Positions 43,242 to 51,552 of a stretch of 64,000 bases of DNA are shown here, piece by piece (positions within the stretch are counted from its first letter, which is position 1; every line of letters starts with the position of its first letter). Origin of the DNA: Pseudoduganella umbonata (GTDB taxonomy: Bacteria > Pseudomonadota > Gammaproteobacteria > Burkholderiales > Burkholderiaceae_D); the NCBI RefSeq assembly GCF_014192225.1, contig NZ_JACHXS010000001.1:398440-462439 (forward strand), given 5' to 3'. Made by a program: the position numbers and the translations under genes. The notes below the pieces were generated by a model that made no database searches, had not been told where the DNA came from, and was given only the letters and a program-made list of their open reading frames with translations.

Positions 43242-44225
43242 ATGAGCATGCATAACAAGATCCTTGCCGCCATCGGCTGCGCCGTGGCACTGGCCGCGGC
43301 GCCGGCCCTGGCGGCACCGGAAGAAGTCACGTACCTGCTGCCGGCGCCGCCGAACACGCCGGCCTTCGCGCCGTGGATGATCGCCCAGCAAAAGGGCTAT
43401 TACGCGGCCGAGAACCTGAAGGTCACGTTCGTCGCGGCCAAGGGCGGCGTCGACGTGGCCAAGCAGATCGGCGCGGGCAATGCGCTGATCGGCGGCGCGA
43501 TCGGCGATACGCCGATCATCGTGCGCGCCAATGGCGTGCCCGTGAAAGCCATCGCCGTGCTGGGCGCCGGCTCGCTGACGATGGTCGGCGTGCGCGAGAA
43601 CGAGGGCATCAGGACGCTGGGCGACCTGAAAGGCAAGACCATCACGGTGATGTCGTATACCGATACCACCTACTACGCGCTGCTCGGCAACATGAAGAGC
43701 ATCGGCATGGGCAAGACCGACGCCGAGATCCAGGCTGCCGGCCCGTCGGGCGTGTGGCAGGTCTTCGCGGGCGGCAAGGCGCAGGCGCTGGCCGGCGTGC
43801 CGGACTGGATCGTCAGCGCCAGCGATGCCGGCGCCAAGATCGACATTATCGAGACGGCCGGCTTCAAGAGCATGGCGCAGGCGATCCTCGCTTCCGACGA
43901 GACGATCCGCACCAAGCCGGAACTGCTGCGCCGCCTGGTGCGCGCCACGCTGCGCGGCATGGAAGACATCATGAACGACCCGAAGGCCGCCACCGCGACC
44001 TACGTGGCCGCGGTGCCGTCCTACCGGGGCCGCGAAGCGAGCATCGAGCAGATCTTCAACATGTACCGCAAGTACGTCTACGCGGACCAGAAGCCGCTGG
44101 GCCGGATCGACGCGGCGCGCATGGACGGCGTGCAGAAGTTCTATGTCAGCGAAGGCATCGTCAGCCGCGCCGCGGCCGTGAACGACCTGTTCACCAACCA
44201 GTTCGTCGTCGCGGGGGCCAAATGA
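43242..44225 (+). CDS. ABC transporter substrate-binding protein (NMT1/SsuA-like)
   Basis: 327 residues with a signal peptide ending APALA. Typical NMT1/THI5-like features are TPAFAPWMIAQQKGYYAAEN and AKGGVDVAKQIGAGN near the start and ITVMSYTDTTYYAL in the middle. GGGAG precedes the ATG. It captures the imported compound in the periplasm. Its stop overlaps the permease start (ATGA). Confidence 0.93.
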   Translation: MSMHNKILAAIGCAVALAAAPALAAPEEVTYLLPAPPNTPAFAPWMIAQQKGYYAAENLKVTFVAAKGGVDVAKQIGAGNALIGGAIGDTPIIVRANGVPVKAIAVLGAGSLTMVGVRENEGIRTLGDLKGKTITVMSYTDTTYYALLGNMKSIGMGKTDAEIQAAGPSGVWQVFAGGKAQALAGVPDWIVSASDAGAKIDIIETAGFKSMAQAILASDETIRTKPELLRRLVRATLRGMEDIMNDPKAATATYVAAVPSYRGREASIEQIFNMYRKYVYADQKPLGRIDAARMDGVQKFYVSEGIVSRAAAVNDLFTNQFVVAGAK

Positions 44226-45061
44226 ACACCGCCACCACGATCGCCACCCCCGCCATGGACAGCGGCCTGAAGCTCAGCCCCGTGCTGCGCGACAAGGCCT
44301 TCACCGTGGCCGGCAGCCTGCTGGTGCTGGCGCTGTTCCTGGCGGCCTGGGAATGGGGCCCGGGCTGGCTCGGCATGCCCGAGTTCATCCTGCCGCGTTT
44401 CTCGCGCGTGGTGCAGGAAGCGGTCTTCATGTGGCAGCACAGCGACCTGCTGGGCCACTTCACGATCACCGCCGCCGAGGTCGTGGCCGGCTTCGGGCTC
44501 GGCTCGCTGCTGGGCCTCGCCGTCGGCGTCGCGCTGGGCCTGTCGCCCCGCGCCGAAGCCATGCTGTCGCCGTACATCCTGGCGCTGCAGATCGCCCCGA
44601 AGGTGGCGTTCGCACCGCTGTTCGTGATGTGGCTGGGCTACACGATGTACCCGAAGATCATCGTCGCCGTGCTGATCGTGTTCTTCCCCGTGATGATCAA
44701 CGTGCTGTCGGCGATCCGCACGGTGGACCCGGACATGGTGAACCTGGTGCGCACGCTCAATGCGAGCCGCTGGCAGATCTTCTGCCTGGTCGAATACCGC
44801 TCGGCGCTGCCGGCGCTGTTCTCCGGCCTGCGCATCGCCTCCACGCTGGCCGTCATCGGCGTCACGGTCGGCGAACTGGTGGGCGGCAACAAGGGCCTCG
44901 GCTTCCTGCTGGTCGACGGCGAAGGGCAGGGCAATACGGCGGCCGTGTTCGTGGCGATCTGCGCGCTGACCCTGACCGGCATCGTCACCTACGCCGCCGT
45001 CGTGTGGGCCGAACGCAAGGTGCTGCATTACCTGCCGCGCGCCGCCACCAGCACAAAATAA
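44222..45061 (+). CDS. ABC transporter permease (SsuC/TauC-like)
   Basis: 279 residues, six predicted membrane helices. The BPD_transp_1 coupling loop is seen as VDPDMVNLVRTLNASRWQIF followed by EYRSALPALFSGLRIASTLA. The LQIAPKVAFAPLFVMWLGY stretch is characteristic of the sulfonate/nitrate importers. It overlaps the binding-protein gene by 4 bp and completes the importer. Confidence 0.93.
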   Translation: MNTATTIATPAMDSGLKLSPVLRDKAFTVAGSLLVLALFLAAWEWGPGWLGMPEFILPRFSRVVQEAVFMWQHSDLLGHFTITAAEVVAGFGLGSLLGLAVGVALGLSPRAEAMLSPYILALQIAPKVAFAPLFVMWLGYTMYPKIIVAVLIVFFPVMINVLSAIRTVDPDMVNLVRTLNASRWQIFCLVEYRSALPALFSGLRIASTLAVIGVTVGELVGGNKGLGFLLVDGEGQGNTAAVFVAICALTLTGIVTYAAVVWAERKVLHYLPRAATSTK

Positions 45062-45071
45062 GGAGCAACAG

Positions 45072-45836
45072 ATGACCGATATCTCGAAACTGCTGGCCGG
45101 CCGCCGGGTGCTCGTCACCGGTGCCGCGCGCGGCCTGGGCCTGGCCTTCGCCACCGCAATCGCCGAAAGCGGCGCGAAAGTGGCGCTGGCCGACATCCTG
45201 CACGACGTGCTGGCCGGCAGCGTGGCCGCGCTGCGCGGACGGGGCCTGGACGTGCAGGGCTTCCCGCTCGACATGGCCGACCCGGCCTCCATCGAGGCCT
45301 GCGCCGCGGCCGCCACCGGCTGGCTGGGCGGGCTCGACGGCCTCGTCAACAATGCCGCGATCACCAACTCGGGCGGCCGCCCGTCCGAACGGATCGACAT
45401 CGCCATGTGGGACAGCGTGATGGCCGTGAACGTGCGCGGCACCTGGCTGATGACCAATGCCTGCCTGCCGGCGCTGCGCGCATCGGGCCACGGCGCGATC
45501 GTCAACCTGGCGTCGGACACGCCGCTGTGGGGCGCGCCGAACCTGCTGGCGTACGTGGCCAGCAAGGGCGCCGTGATCGGCATGACCCGTTCGCTGGCCC
45601 GCGAGGAGGGCAGCCACGACATCACCGTCAACGCCGTGGCGCCGGGGCTGACCAAGGTGGAAGCCACCGAATACGTGCCGGCGCAGCGTTACCAGACCTA
45701 CCAGGACGGCCGCGCCCTGCAGCGCCTGCAGGTGCCGGACGACGTGACGGGGGCGGTGCTGTTCGCACTGTCGGACCTGTCGCGCTTCGTCACCGGCCAG
45801 GTCCTCGCCGTCAACGGCGGCTTCGTCATGAACTGA
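45072..45836 (+). CDS. Short-chain dehydrogenase/reductase, classical
   Basis: 254 residues. Cofactor motif TGAARGLGLAFA, the NNAAITN strand, Ser near VNLASDTP and the catalytic Y-x3-K in YVASKG are all present. The family end TGQVLAVNGGFVMN is normal. AAGGAG precedes the ATG. It probably oxidises a hydroxyl or dihydrodiol in cluster 2; specificity is not evident. Confidence 0.93.
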   Translation: MTDISKLLAGRRVLVTGAARGLGLAFATAIAESGAKVALADILHDVLAGSVAALRGRGLDVQGFPLDMADPASIEACAAAATGWLGGLDGLVNNAAITNSGGRPSERIDIAMWDSVMAVNVRGTWLMTNACLPALRASGHGAIVNLASDTPLWGAPNLLAYVASKGAVIGMTRSLAREEGSHDITVNAVAPGLTKVEATEYVPAQRYQTYQDGRALQRLQVPDDVTGAVLFALSDLSRFVTGQVLAVNGGFVMN

Positions 45837-45851
45837 TCAAAGGAGAACACA

Positions 45852-46391
45852 ATGACCGACGTATCCGAACAGAAGAACATCGCCCGCAGCTGGGACCAGC
45901 CGGCCGGCGCCACCTTCGAGGACTGGATGAACACCCGCATCGCCCGCTTCTCGACCCGCAAGTACGACTGGAACGCGCTGAAGTTCCAGGCCGACTTCGA
46001 CCCGAAATACGGCCGCGCGCAGATGCGCTACATCGGCACCGGCGGCACCGGCGTGGCCAGCGACAGCAGCGTGATCCCGTCCGAGCACTTCACGTTCTCG
46101 ACGATGATCATCCCGGCCGGCCACGAGGGCCCGCCGCACCTGCACGTGGACGTCGAGGAAGTGTTCTTCGTCCTGCGCGGCAAGCTGAAACTGGTGCTGG
46201 AAAAGGATGGCGAACGCTTCGAGACGATCCTGACGGACCGCGACGTGGTGTCGATCCCGCCGGGCGTGTACCGCGAGGAAATCAACATCGGCGAGGAAGA
46301 TGCGCTGATGTGCGTGATGCTGGGCGCGCAGAAGCCCGTCACGCCCACGTACCCGCCCGAACATCCGCTCGCCAGCGTCAAGCGGAACTGA
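45852..46391 (+). CDS. Cupin-domain protein
   Basis: 179 residues with one cupin barrel: GPPHLHVDVEEVFFVLRGKL holds the H-x-H and Glu metal ligands of motif 1, and DVVSIPPGVYREEIN is motif 2. The N-terminal 60 residues (WDQPAGATFEDWMNTRIARF) are a conserved-looking lead region of unknown role. AAGGAGAAC precedes the ATG. It may be a metal-dependent dioxygenase, isomerase or decarboxylase in the pathway. Confidence 0.85.
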   Translation: MTDVSEQKNIARSWDQPAGATFEDWMNTRIARFSTRKYDWNALKFQADFDPKYGRAQMRYIGTGGTGVASDSSVIPSEHFTFSTMIIPAGHEGPPHLHVDVEEVFFVLRGKLKLVLEKDGERFETILTDRDVVSIPPGVYREEINIGEEDALMCVMLGAQKPVTPTYPPEHPLASVKRN

Positions 46392-46393
46392 CC

Positions 46394-47320
46394 ATGCGGC
46401 CCGGTATTACGCCCGACCTCACGTCCACGCTCATGTCCAGCGCCATGCCAAACGACGCCCCAGGCAGCCGTGCCGAGCCCGATGGCCTGCAGGCCGCGCT
46501 GGCCGAACTGGCCACGCGCTTCCCGGAGCGCACGATCGCCACCGAAGGGGGCACCGTGTCGTACCGCGAAGCGGGTGCCGCCGGCGGTCCCACCTTCCTG
46601 CTGTTGCACGGCATCGGGTCGGGCGCCGCCTCCTGGCTGGACTGCGCGCTGGAACTGGCGCGCCACGGCCGGGTGATCGCCTGGAACGCGCCGGGCTATG
46701 GCAGGTCGGCGGCATTGGCCAGCGCGCAGCCCGGCGCCGGCGCCTATGCGCTGCGGCTGCGGCAACTGGTGCAGGCGCTGGAACTGGACGGCGTGACGCT
46801 GGCCGGGCATTCGCTCGGCGCAATGATGGCGGCGGCCTATGCGGCTGGACACCCGGCGCGGCTGCAGCGCCTGGTCCTGCTCAGTCCCGCCCGCGGCTAC
46901 GGCCTGCCGGCACGGCTGGCGCAGGGCGCCGGGGTGCTGCGCGACCGGCTGTCGACGCTGGGCGAACTGGGCATCCCCGGCATGGCCACGCAGCGCTCGG
47001 CACGGCTGCTGTCGCCGGGCGCCACGGCCACCCAGCGCGACTGGGTACGCTGGAACATGGCGCAGCTGCATCCGGGCGGCTACACGCAGGCGGTGCACCT
47101 GCTGTGCGGCGATGCGATCGAAAACTATGCGCAGCCCGCGCTGGCCGCGCTGCCGGCCGCCGTGCTGTGCGGCAGCGAGGATACGGTGACGACGCCGGAG
47201 GACAGCCGCGCGGTTGCCGGGCTGTTCGGATTTCCGTATGCGCCGGTCGCCGGCGCCGGCCATGCCTGCTATGTCGAACAGCCCGCGGCCGTGGCGCGGG
47301 CGATCCTGGGCAGCCGATAA
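46394..47320 (+). CDS. Alpha/beta hydrolase (meta-cleavage-product-hydrolase-like)
   Basis: 308 residues from the ATG 3 bp after the cupin stop; ATGs at 46433 and 46445 are possible later starts because no clear ribosome site marks the first. The fold is evident from LLLHGIGSGAASW (oxyanion), G-H-S-L-G-A (nucleophile), a CGSEDTVTTPE acid region and GAGHACYVEQP (His). It resembles the esterase or C-C hydrolase enzymes that act on ring-fission products, in keeping with the VOC gene in the same operon. Confidence 0.88.
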   Translation: MRPGITPDLTSTLMSSAMPNDAPGSRAEPDGLQAALAELATRFPERTIATEGGTVSYREAGAAGGPTFLLLHGIGSGAASWLDCALELARHGRVIAWNAPGYGRSAALASAQPGAGAYALRLRQLVQALELDGVTLAGHSLGAMMAAAYAAGHPARLQRLVLLSPARGYGLPARLAQGAGVLRDRLSTLGELGIPGMATQRSARLLSPGATATQRDWVRWNMAQLHPGGYTQAVHLLCGDAIENYAQPALAALPAAVLCGSEDTVTTPEDSRAVAGLFGFPYAPVAGAGHACYVEQPAAVARAILGSR

Positions 47321-47328
47321 CATGAACC

Positions 47329-48195
47329 ATGACAATGACAACAACCAGCGAGACCAACATGAGCAACAAGCCTGAACAGCCTGACGACGACGGCGCCGAC
47401 AAGTACACGGTGCCGGGCCTGGAACGGGGCCTGCGCCTGCTGTGCGAATTCTCCCGCCACGACAAGAACCTGTCGGCCCCGGAGCTGGCCAAGCGCCTCG
47501 ACGTGCCGCGTTCCACCGTGTTCCGCCTGCTGACGACCTTGGAACGGATGGGCTTCGTCGAGCGCAACGAGGGTGGCCGCGACTACCGCCTCGGCATGGC
47601 CGTGCTGCGCCTCGGTTTCGAATACCTCGCGTCGCTGGAACTGACCGAGATCGGCCGCCCGCTGCTGGAGCGGCTGCGCGAGGAAATCGGCTACTCCACC
47701 AATATCGTCGTGCGCGACGGCCGCTCGATCGTGTACGTGGCCAAATCTTCCATGCCGGCGGCATTCGTCAGCAGCGTCAATGTCGGCACGCGCCTGCCGG
47801 CCCATGCCACGGTGCTGGGCCGCGTGCTGCTGCAGGACATGACGCTGCCGCAATTGCGCGAGATCTACCCGGAAGAGCACCTGAAGGTGTATTCGGAAAA
47901 CACGCCGCAGACGGTGCTGGACCTGTTCAACCTGGTGCAGCGCGACCGCGAGCGCGGCTACGTGCTGGAAGAAGGCTTCTTCGAGCGGGGCATTTCCACG
48001 ATGGCGGCGCCGGTGCGCGACCACAGCGGCAAGGTCGTCGCCGCGCTGGGCGCCACGATCCCGGAACCGCATATCGATGCGTCGCGCCTGGATTCGATCG
48101 TCGGCCACGTGCGCTCGGCCGCCGAAGAACTGTCCCGGCTGCTGGACCATGTGCCGGCCAATTCCGCCCAGGTCGTGAACCTGTGGCAGCGCTAG
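47329..48195 (+). CDS. IclR family transcriptional regulator
   Basis: 288 residues (278 if the ATG at 47359 is used; neither has a strong ribosome site). The winged HTH is LSAPELAKRLDVPRSTVFRL and the effector domain includes RLPAHATVLGRVLLQ and REIYPEEHLKVYSENTP, then GYVLEEGFFERGISTMAAPV. IclR proteins commonly activate or repress aromatic catabolic genes on binding a pathway acid. It is embedded in the operon and is the best candidate to bind the GTTTTA-N4-TAAAAC sites at both ends. Confidence 0.93.
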   Translation: MTMTTTSETNMSNKPEQPDDDGADKYTVPGLERGLRLLCEFSRHDKNLSAPELAKRLDVPRSTVFRLLTTLERMGFVERNEGGRDYRLGMAVLRLGFEYLASLELTEIGRPLLERLREEIGYSTNIVVRDGRSIVYVAKSSMPAAFVSSVNVGTRLPAHATVLGRVLLQDMTLPQLREIYPEEHLKVYSENTPQTVLDLFNLVQRDRERGYVLEEGFFERGISTMAAPVRDHSGKVVAALGATIPEPHIDASRLDSIVGHVRSAAEELSRLLDHVPANSAQVVNLWQR

Positions 48196-48205
48196 GAGGC
48201 GGACC

Positions 48206-49006
48206 ATGGGTATGACAGACCTGACGGGCCGGGTGGCCGTGGTGACGGGCGGCTCGTCCGGCATCGGCTACGCCACCGTCGAACAATTGCTCGACTGCGG
48301 CGCCGCCGTCGCACTGTGCGGCCGCGATGCCGCCCGCCTGGAGGGCGCCACGGCCCGGCTGCGCGACCGTTTTCACCAGGCCCGGCTGCTGGCGCAGGTG
48401 TGCGACGTGCTCGATCCTGCCCAGGTGGCAGCGTTTGCCGCCCGCGTCGAGGCGGACCTCGGCACCGCGAGCATCCTCGTCAACAACGCCGGCCAGGGCC
48501 GCGTGTCGACGTTCGCCGACACCACGGATGCCGCGTGGCTGGAAGAACTGCAGCTGAAATTCTTTTCGATCCTGCATCCGACGCGCGCCTTCCTGCCGCA
48601 ACTGCAGCGGAACCGCGGCGCGATCGTGTGCGTCAATTCGCTGCTGGCCGTGCAGCCGGAACCGCACATGGTGGCCACCTCGGCCGCCCGGGCCGGCGTG
48701 CACAACCTGGTGCGCTCGCTGGCCACCGAATTCGCGCCGTCCGGCGTGCGCGTCAACGGCATCCTGATCGGCCTCGTCGAATCGGGCCAGTGGCGGCGCC
48801 GTTTCGACGCCCGCCCACCCGAGGAACAGGCGCTGGACTGGGCGCAATGGAGCGCCCGGCTGGCGCAGAAAAAACAGATACAACTGGGCCGTCTCGGCCT
48901 TCCCGACGAAGCGGCGCGCGCCATCCTGTTCCTGGCCTCGCCCCTGTCGTCCTACACCACAGGCAGCCATATCGATGTCTCCGGAGGACTTTCCCGCCAT
49001 GCGTAA
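48206..49006 (+). CDS. Atypical SDR lacking the Y-x3-K active site
   Basis: 266 residues; AGGAGG lies 6 bases before the ATG. The cofactor motif TGGSSGIGYA and NNAGQGR are intact, and the family end HIDVSGGLSRHA is present. Where the catalytic Tyr and Lys should be, the sequence reads ATSAARAGVHNL, so Tyr is replaced by Thr and Lys by Arg. Related divergent SDRs exist; they may use other residues or have a non-redox role. The Ser at VCVNSLLA is kept. The ThDP gene starts within its last codons. Confidence 0.9.
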   Translation: MGMTDLTGRVAVVTGGSSGIGYATVEQLLDCGAAVALCGRDAARLEGATARLRDRFHQARLLAQVCDVLDPAQVAAFAARVEADLGTASILVNNAGQGRVSTFADTTDAAWLEELQLKFFSILHPTRAFLPQLQRNRGAIVCVNSLLAVQPEPHMVATSAARAGVHNLVRSLATEFAPSGVRVNGILIGLVESGQWRRRFDARPPEEQALDWAQWSARLAQKKQIQLGRLGLPDEAARAILFLASPLSSYTTGSHIDVSGGLSRHA

Positions 49007-50735
49007 TTCAACGAGCAAATCACATAAAATCACCGTCGGCTGCGCCATCGCGGCTTTCCTCGAACAGTGCGGCGTGAAGGCGGCGTTCGGCGTAATCTCG
49101 ATCCACAACATGCCGATCCTCGATGCCTTCGGCGAACGCGGCAACATCCGCTTCGTGCCGGCACGCGGCGAGGCGGGCGGCGCCAACATGGCCGATGCCT
49201 ATGCCCGCACCACGGGCGGCCTGGGCGTGTGCCTGACCAGCACGGGCACCGCGGCCGGCAATGCCGCCGGCGCCATGGTCGAGGCGCTGACCGCCGGCAC
49301 GCCGCTGCTGCACCTGACGGGCCAGATCGAAACGCCGTACCTGGACCAGAGCCTGTCGTACATCCACGAGGCGCCGGACCAGCTGACGATGCTGAAAGCC
49401 GTGTCGAAGGCGGCTTTCCGCATCCGCAGCGAGGATACCGCGCTGTCGACCGTCAAGCAGGCCGTGCAGATCGCGCTGACCGCGCCGATGGGCCCCGTCA
49501 GCGTCGAGATCCCGATCGATATCCAGGCCGCGCTGATCGACATGCCGGCCGACCTGACGCCGCTGCCGGTGCCGCGCCACGTGCCGTCGGCCCATGCGCT
49601 CGACGAGTTGGCCGCCCAGCTGGCCAAGGCGAAGCGCCCGATGCTGTGGCTGGGCGGCGGCAGCCGCGGCGCGTCGAAGGCCGTGCAGCGCCTGCTGGCG
49701 CTGGGCTTCGGCGTCGTCACCACGACGCAGGGCCGCGGCGTGGTGCCCGAAGACGATGGCCGCTCGCTGGGCGCGTTCAACCTGCACAAGCCGGTAGAAC
49801 AGTTCTACCAGGATTGCGACGCGATGCTGGTGGTCGGTTCCCGGCTGCGCGGCAACGAAACGCTGAAGTACGAGCTGAAACTGCCGCGACCGCTGTTCCG
49901 CATCGATGCCGATCCGGCCGCCGAAGGCCGCTGCTACAAGAGCGACTATTTCGTCTGCGGCGATGCCGCGCTGGCGCTGGACGGCCTGGCCGACCGGCTG
50001 GAAGGAAAAATGGACGTCGATCCGTCGTTCCTGCGCGACCTGCGCAAGGCGCGCGACACGGCGGCGGCCGGGCTGGTCGATGGCCTCGGCCCATACGGCA
50101 AGCTGGTCGACGAACTGCAGCAGGCGGCCGGGCGCAGCTTCAACTGGGTGCGCGACGTCACGGTGTCGAACTCCACCTGGGGCAACCGCCACCTGCGCAT
50201 CTTCGACCCGCTGGCCGGCGTGCACGCACTGGGCGGCGGCATCGGCCAGGGCCTGGCGATGGGCATCGGCGCCGCCGTCGGCGCGGCCGTGACGGCCTCC
50301 GGCAAGAAAACCTTCTGCCTGGCCGGCGACGGCGGGTTCATCCTGAACCTGGGCGAGCTGGCCACCGCCGTGCAGGAGCGCGCCGACATGGTGATCGTGC
50401 TGATGAACGACAAGGGCTATGGCGTGATCAAGAACATCCAGGACGCGCAATACGGCGGCCGCCGCCACTACGTGGACCTGCATACGCCGGACTACGCGGT
50501 GCTGGCCGAGGCGTTGCAGCTGCGCCATGCGCGGGTATCAACGCTGTCCGACGGCGCGAACGGCATCGCCGCGGCCCTGCGCCGCGCCGTTGCCGAGCCG
50601 GGCCCGTTCCTGCTGGAGATCGACATGCTGTCGATCGGCAGCTTCAAGACGGCCTTCGCCGGCCCGCCGGTGAAGGTTACCGAGCCGACGGTTGCGGAAG
50701 CCACCGCAGCCACCGAGGCCCCGGCCATTGCGTAA
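48999..50735 (+). CDS. Thiamine-diphosphate-dependent enzyme (acetolactate synthase/benzoylformate decarboxylase-like)
   Basis: 578 residues from the ATG at 48999, overlapping the SDR stop; GGAGGA lies about 10 bases ahead. The ThDP-activating Glu is E58 in PARGEAGGANMADAYAR. The diphosphate/Mg motif is AGDGGFILNLGELATAVQ with the terminal Asn in MNDKGYGVI. The middle domain (LWLGGGSRGAS) is of the usual non-FAD or FAD-binding type. It should decarboxylate or ligate a 2-oxo acid produced by the pathway; which one is unclear. The 40-residue Ala/Thr-rich tail is not part of the fold. Confidence 0.91.
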   Translation: MRNSTSKSHKITVGCAIAAFLEQCGVKAAFGVISIHNMPILDAFGERGNIRFVPARGEAGGANMADAYARTTGGLGVCLTSTGTAAGNAAGAMVEALTAGTPLLHLTGQIETPYLDQSLSYIHEAPDQLTMLKAVSKAAFRIRSEDTALSTVKQAVQIALTAPMGPVSVEIPIDIQAALIDMPADLTPLPVPRHVPSAHALDELAAQLAKAKRPMLWLGGGSRGASKAVQRLLALGFGVVTTTQGRGVVPEDDGRSLGAFNLHKPVEQFYQDCDAMLVVGSRLRGNETLKYELKLPRPLFRIDADPAAEGRCYKSDYFVCGDAALALDGLADRLEGKMDVDPSFLRDLRKARDTAAAGLVDGLGPYGKLVDELQQAAGRSFNWVRDVTVSNSTWGNRHLRIFDPLAGVHALGGGIGQGLAMGIGAAVGAAVTASGKKTFCLAGDGGFILNLGELATAVQERADMVIVLMNDKGYGVIKNIQDAQYGGRRHYVDLHTPDYAVLAEALQLRHARVSTLSDGANGIAAALRRAVAEPGPFLLEIDMLSIGSFKTAFAGPPVKVTEPTVAEATAATEAPAIA

Positions 50736-50744
50736 GGAGAAGCC

Positions 50745-51545
50745 ATGCTGCATGTATCGATGATCGGCTGCGGCGCCATCGGCGCCGGCGTGCTGGAACT
50801 GCTCAAAAGCGATCCCGAGGTGGTGTTCGACTTGGTGATCGTGCCTGAAAACGCGCTGGACAACGCCGGCGCCACGGTGCGCCGGCTGGCCCCCGAGGCG
50901 AAAGTGGGCCTGGGCCTGAATGGCACCCGCCCGGACCTGCTGGTCGAATGCGCGGGGCACCGCGCGATCGAGGAACACATCATCCCGGCGCTGGAATCGG
51001 GCATCGCCTGCATGGTGGTGTCGGTGGGCGCGCTGTCCGAACCGGGCCTGGCCGAGCGGCTGGAACAGGCGGCGCAGCGCGGCGGCACCCAGGTGCAGCT
51101 GCTGTCCGGCGCGATCGGCGCGATCGATGCGCTGGCCGCGGCCAGCATCGGCGGGCTGGATTCCGTCGTCTACACGGGCCGCAAGCCGGCCGGCGCGTGG
51201 AAGGACACGCCCGCCGAGCGCGATTTCGACCTGGACGCGCTGACCGAAGCCACGGTGATCTTCGAGGGCTCGGCCCGCGAAGCGGCCCGGCTGTATCCGA
51301 AGAACGCCAACGTGGCGGCCACGCTGTCGCTGGCGGGCCTGGGCCTGGACCGCACGCAGGTGCGCCTGCTGGCCGACCCGGATGCCACCGAGAACGTGCA
51401 CCACGTGGAAGCCCATGGCGCGTTCGGCGGTTTCGAGCTGACCATGCGCGGCAAGCCGCTTGCGGCAAATCCGAAGACGTCCGCGCTGACCGTGTTCAGC
51501 GTGGTGCGGGCGTTGAACAACCGCGCCCACGCGCTGTCGATCTGA
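50745..51545 (+). CDS. Aspartate dehydrogenase family protein (NadX-like)
   Basis: 266 residues. Rossmann motif IGCGAIGAGV at 7-16, LVECAGHRAIEEH and LLSGAIGAIDALAAAS in the middle, and a C-terminal NVAATLSLAGLGLDRT block match L-aspartate dehydrogenase. The family also includes enzymes of unassigned substrate encoded in catabolic operons. Its position between a ThDP enzyme and an aldehyde dehydrogenase argues for a catabolic role rather than NAD synthesis. AAGGAGAAGCC precedes the ATG. Confidence 0.87.
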   Translation: MLHVSMIGCGAIGAGVLELLKSDPEVVFDLVIVPENALDNAGATVRRLAPEAKVGLGLNGTRPDLLVECAGHRAIEEHIIPALESGIACMVVSVGALSEPGLAERLEQAAQRGGTQVQLLSGAIGAIDALAAASIGGLDSVVYTGRKPAGAWKDTPAERDFDLDALTEATVIFEGSAREAARLYPKNANVAATLSLAGLGLDRTQVRLLADPDATENVHHVEAHGAFGGFELTMRGKPLAANPKTSALTVFSVVRALNNRAHALSI

Positions 51546-51552
51546 GGCCGCC

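Noticed and set aside
47321..47340. ATG at 47322 as the IclR start
   Set aside because: It is out of frame with the IclR protein; the in-frame starts are 47329 and 47359.
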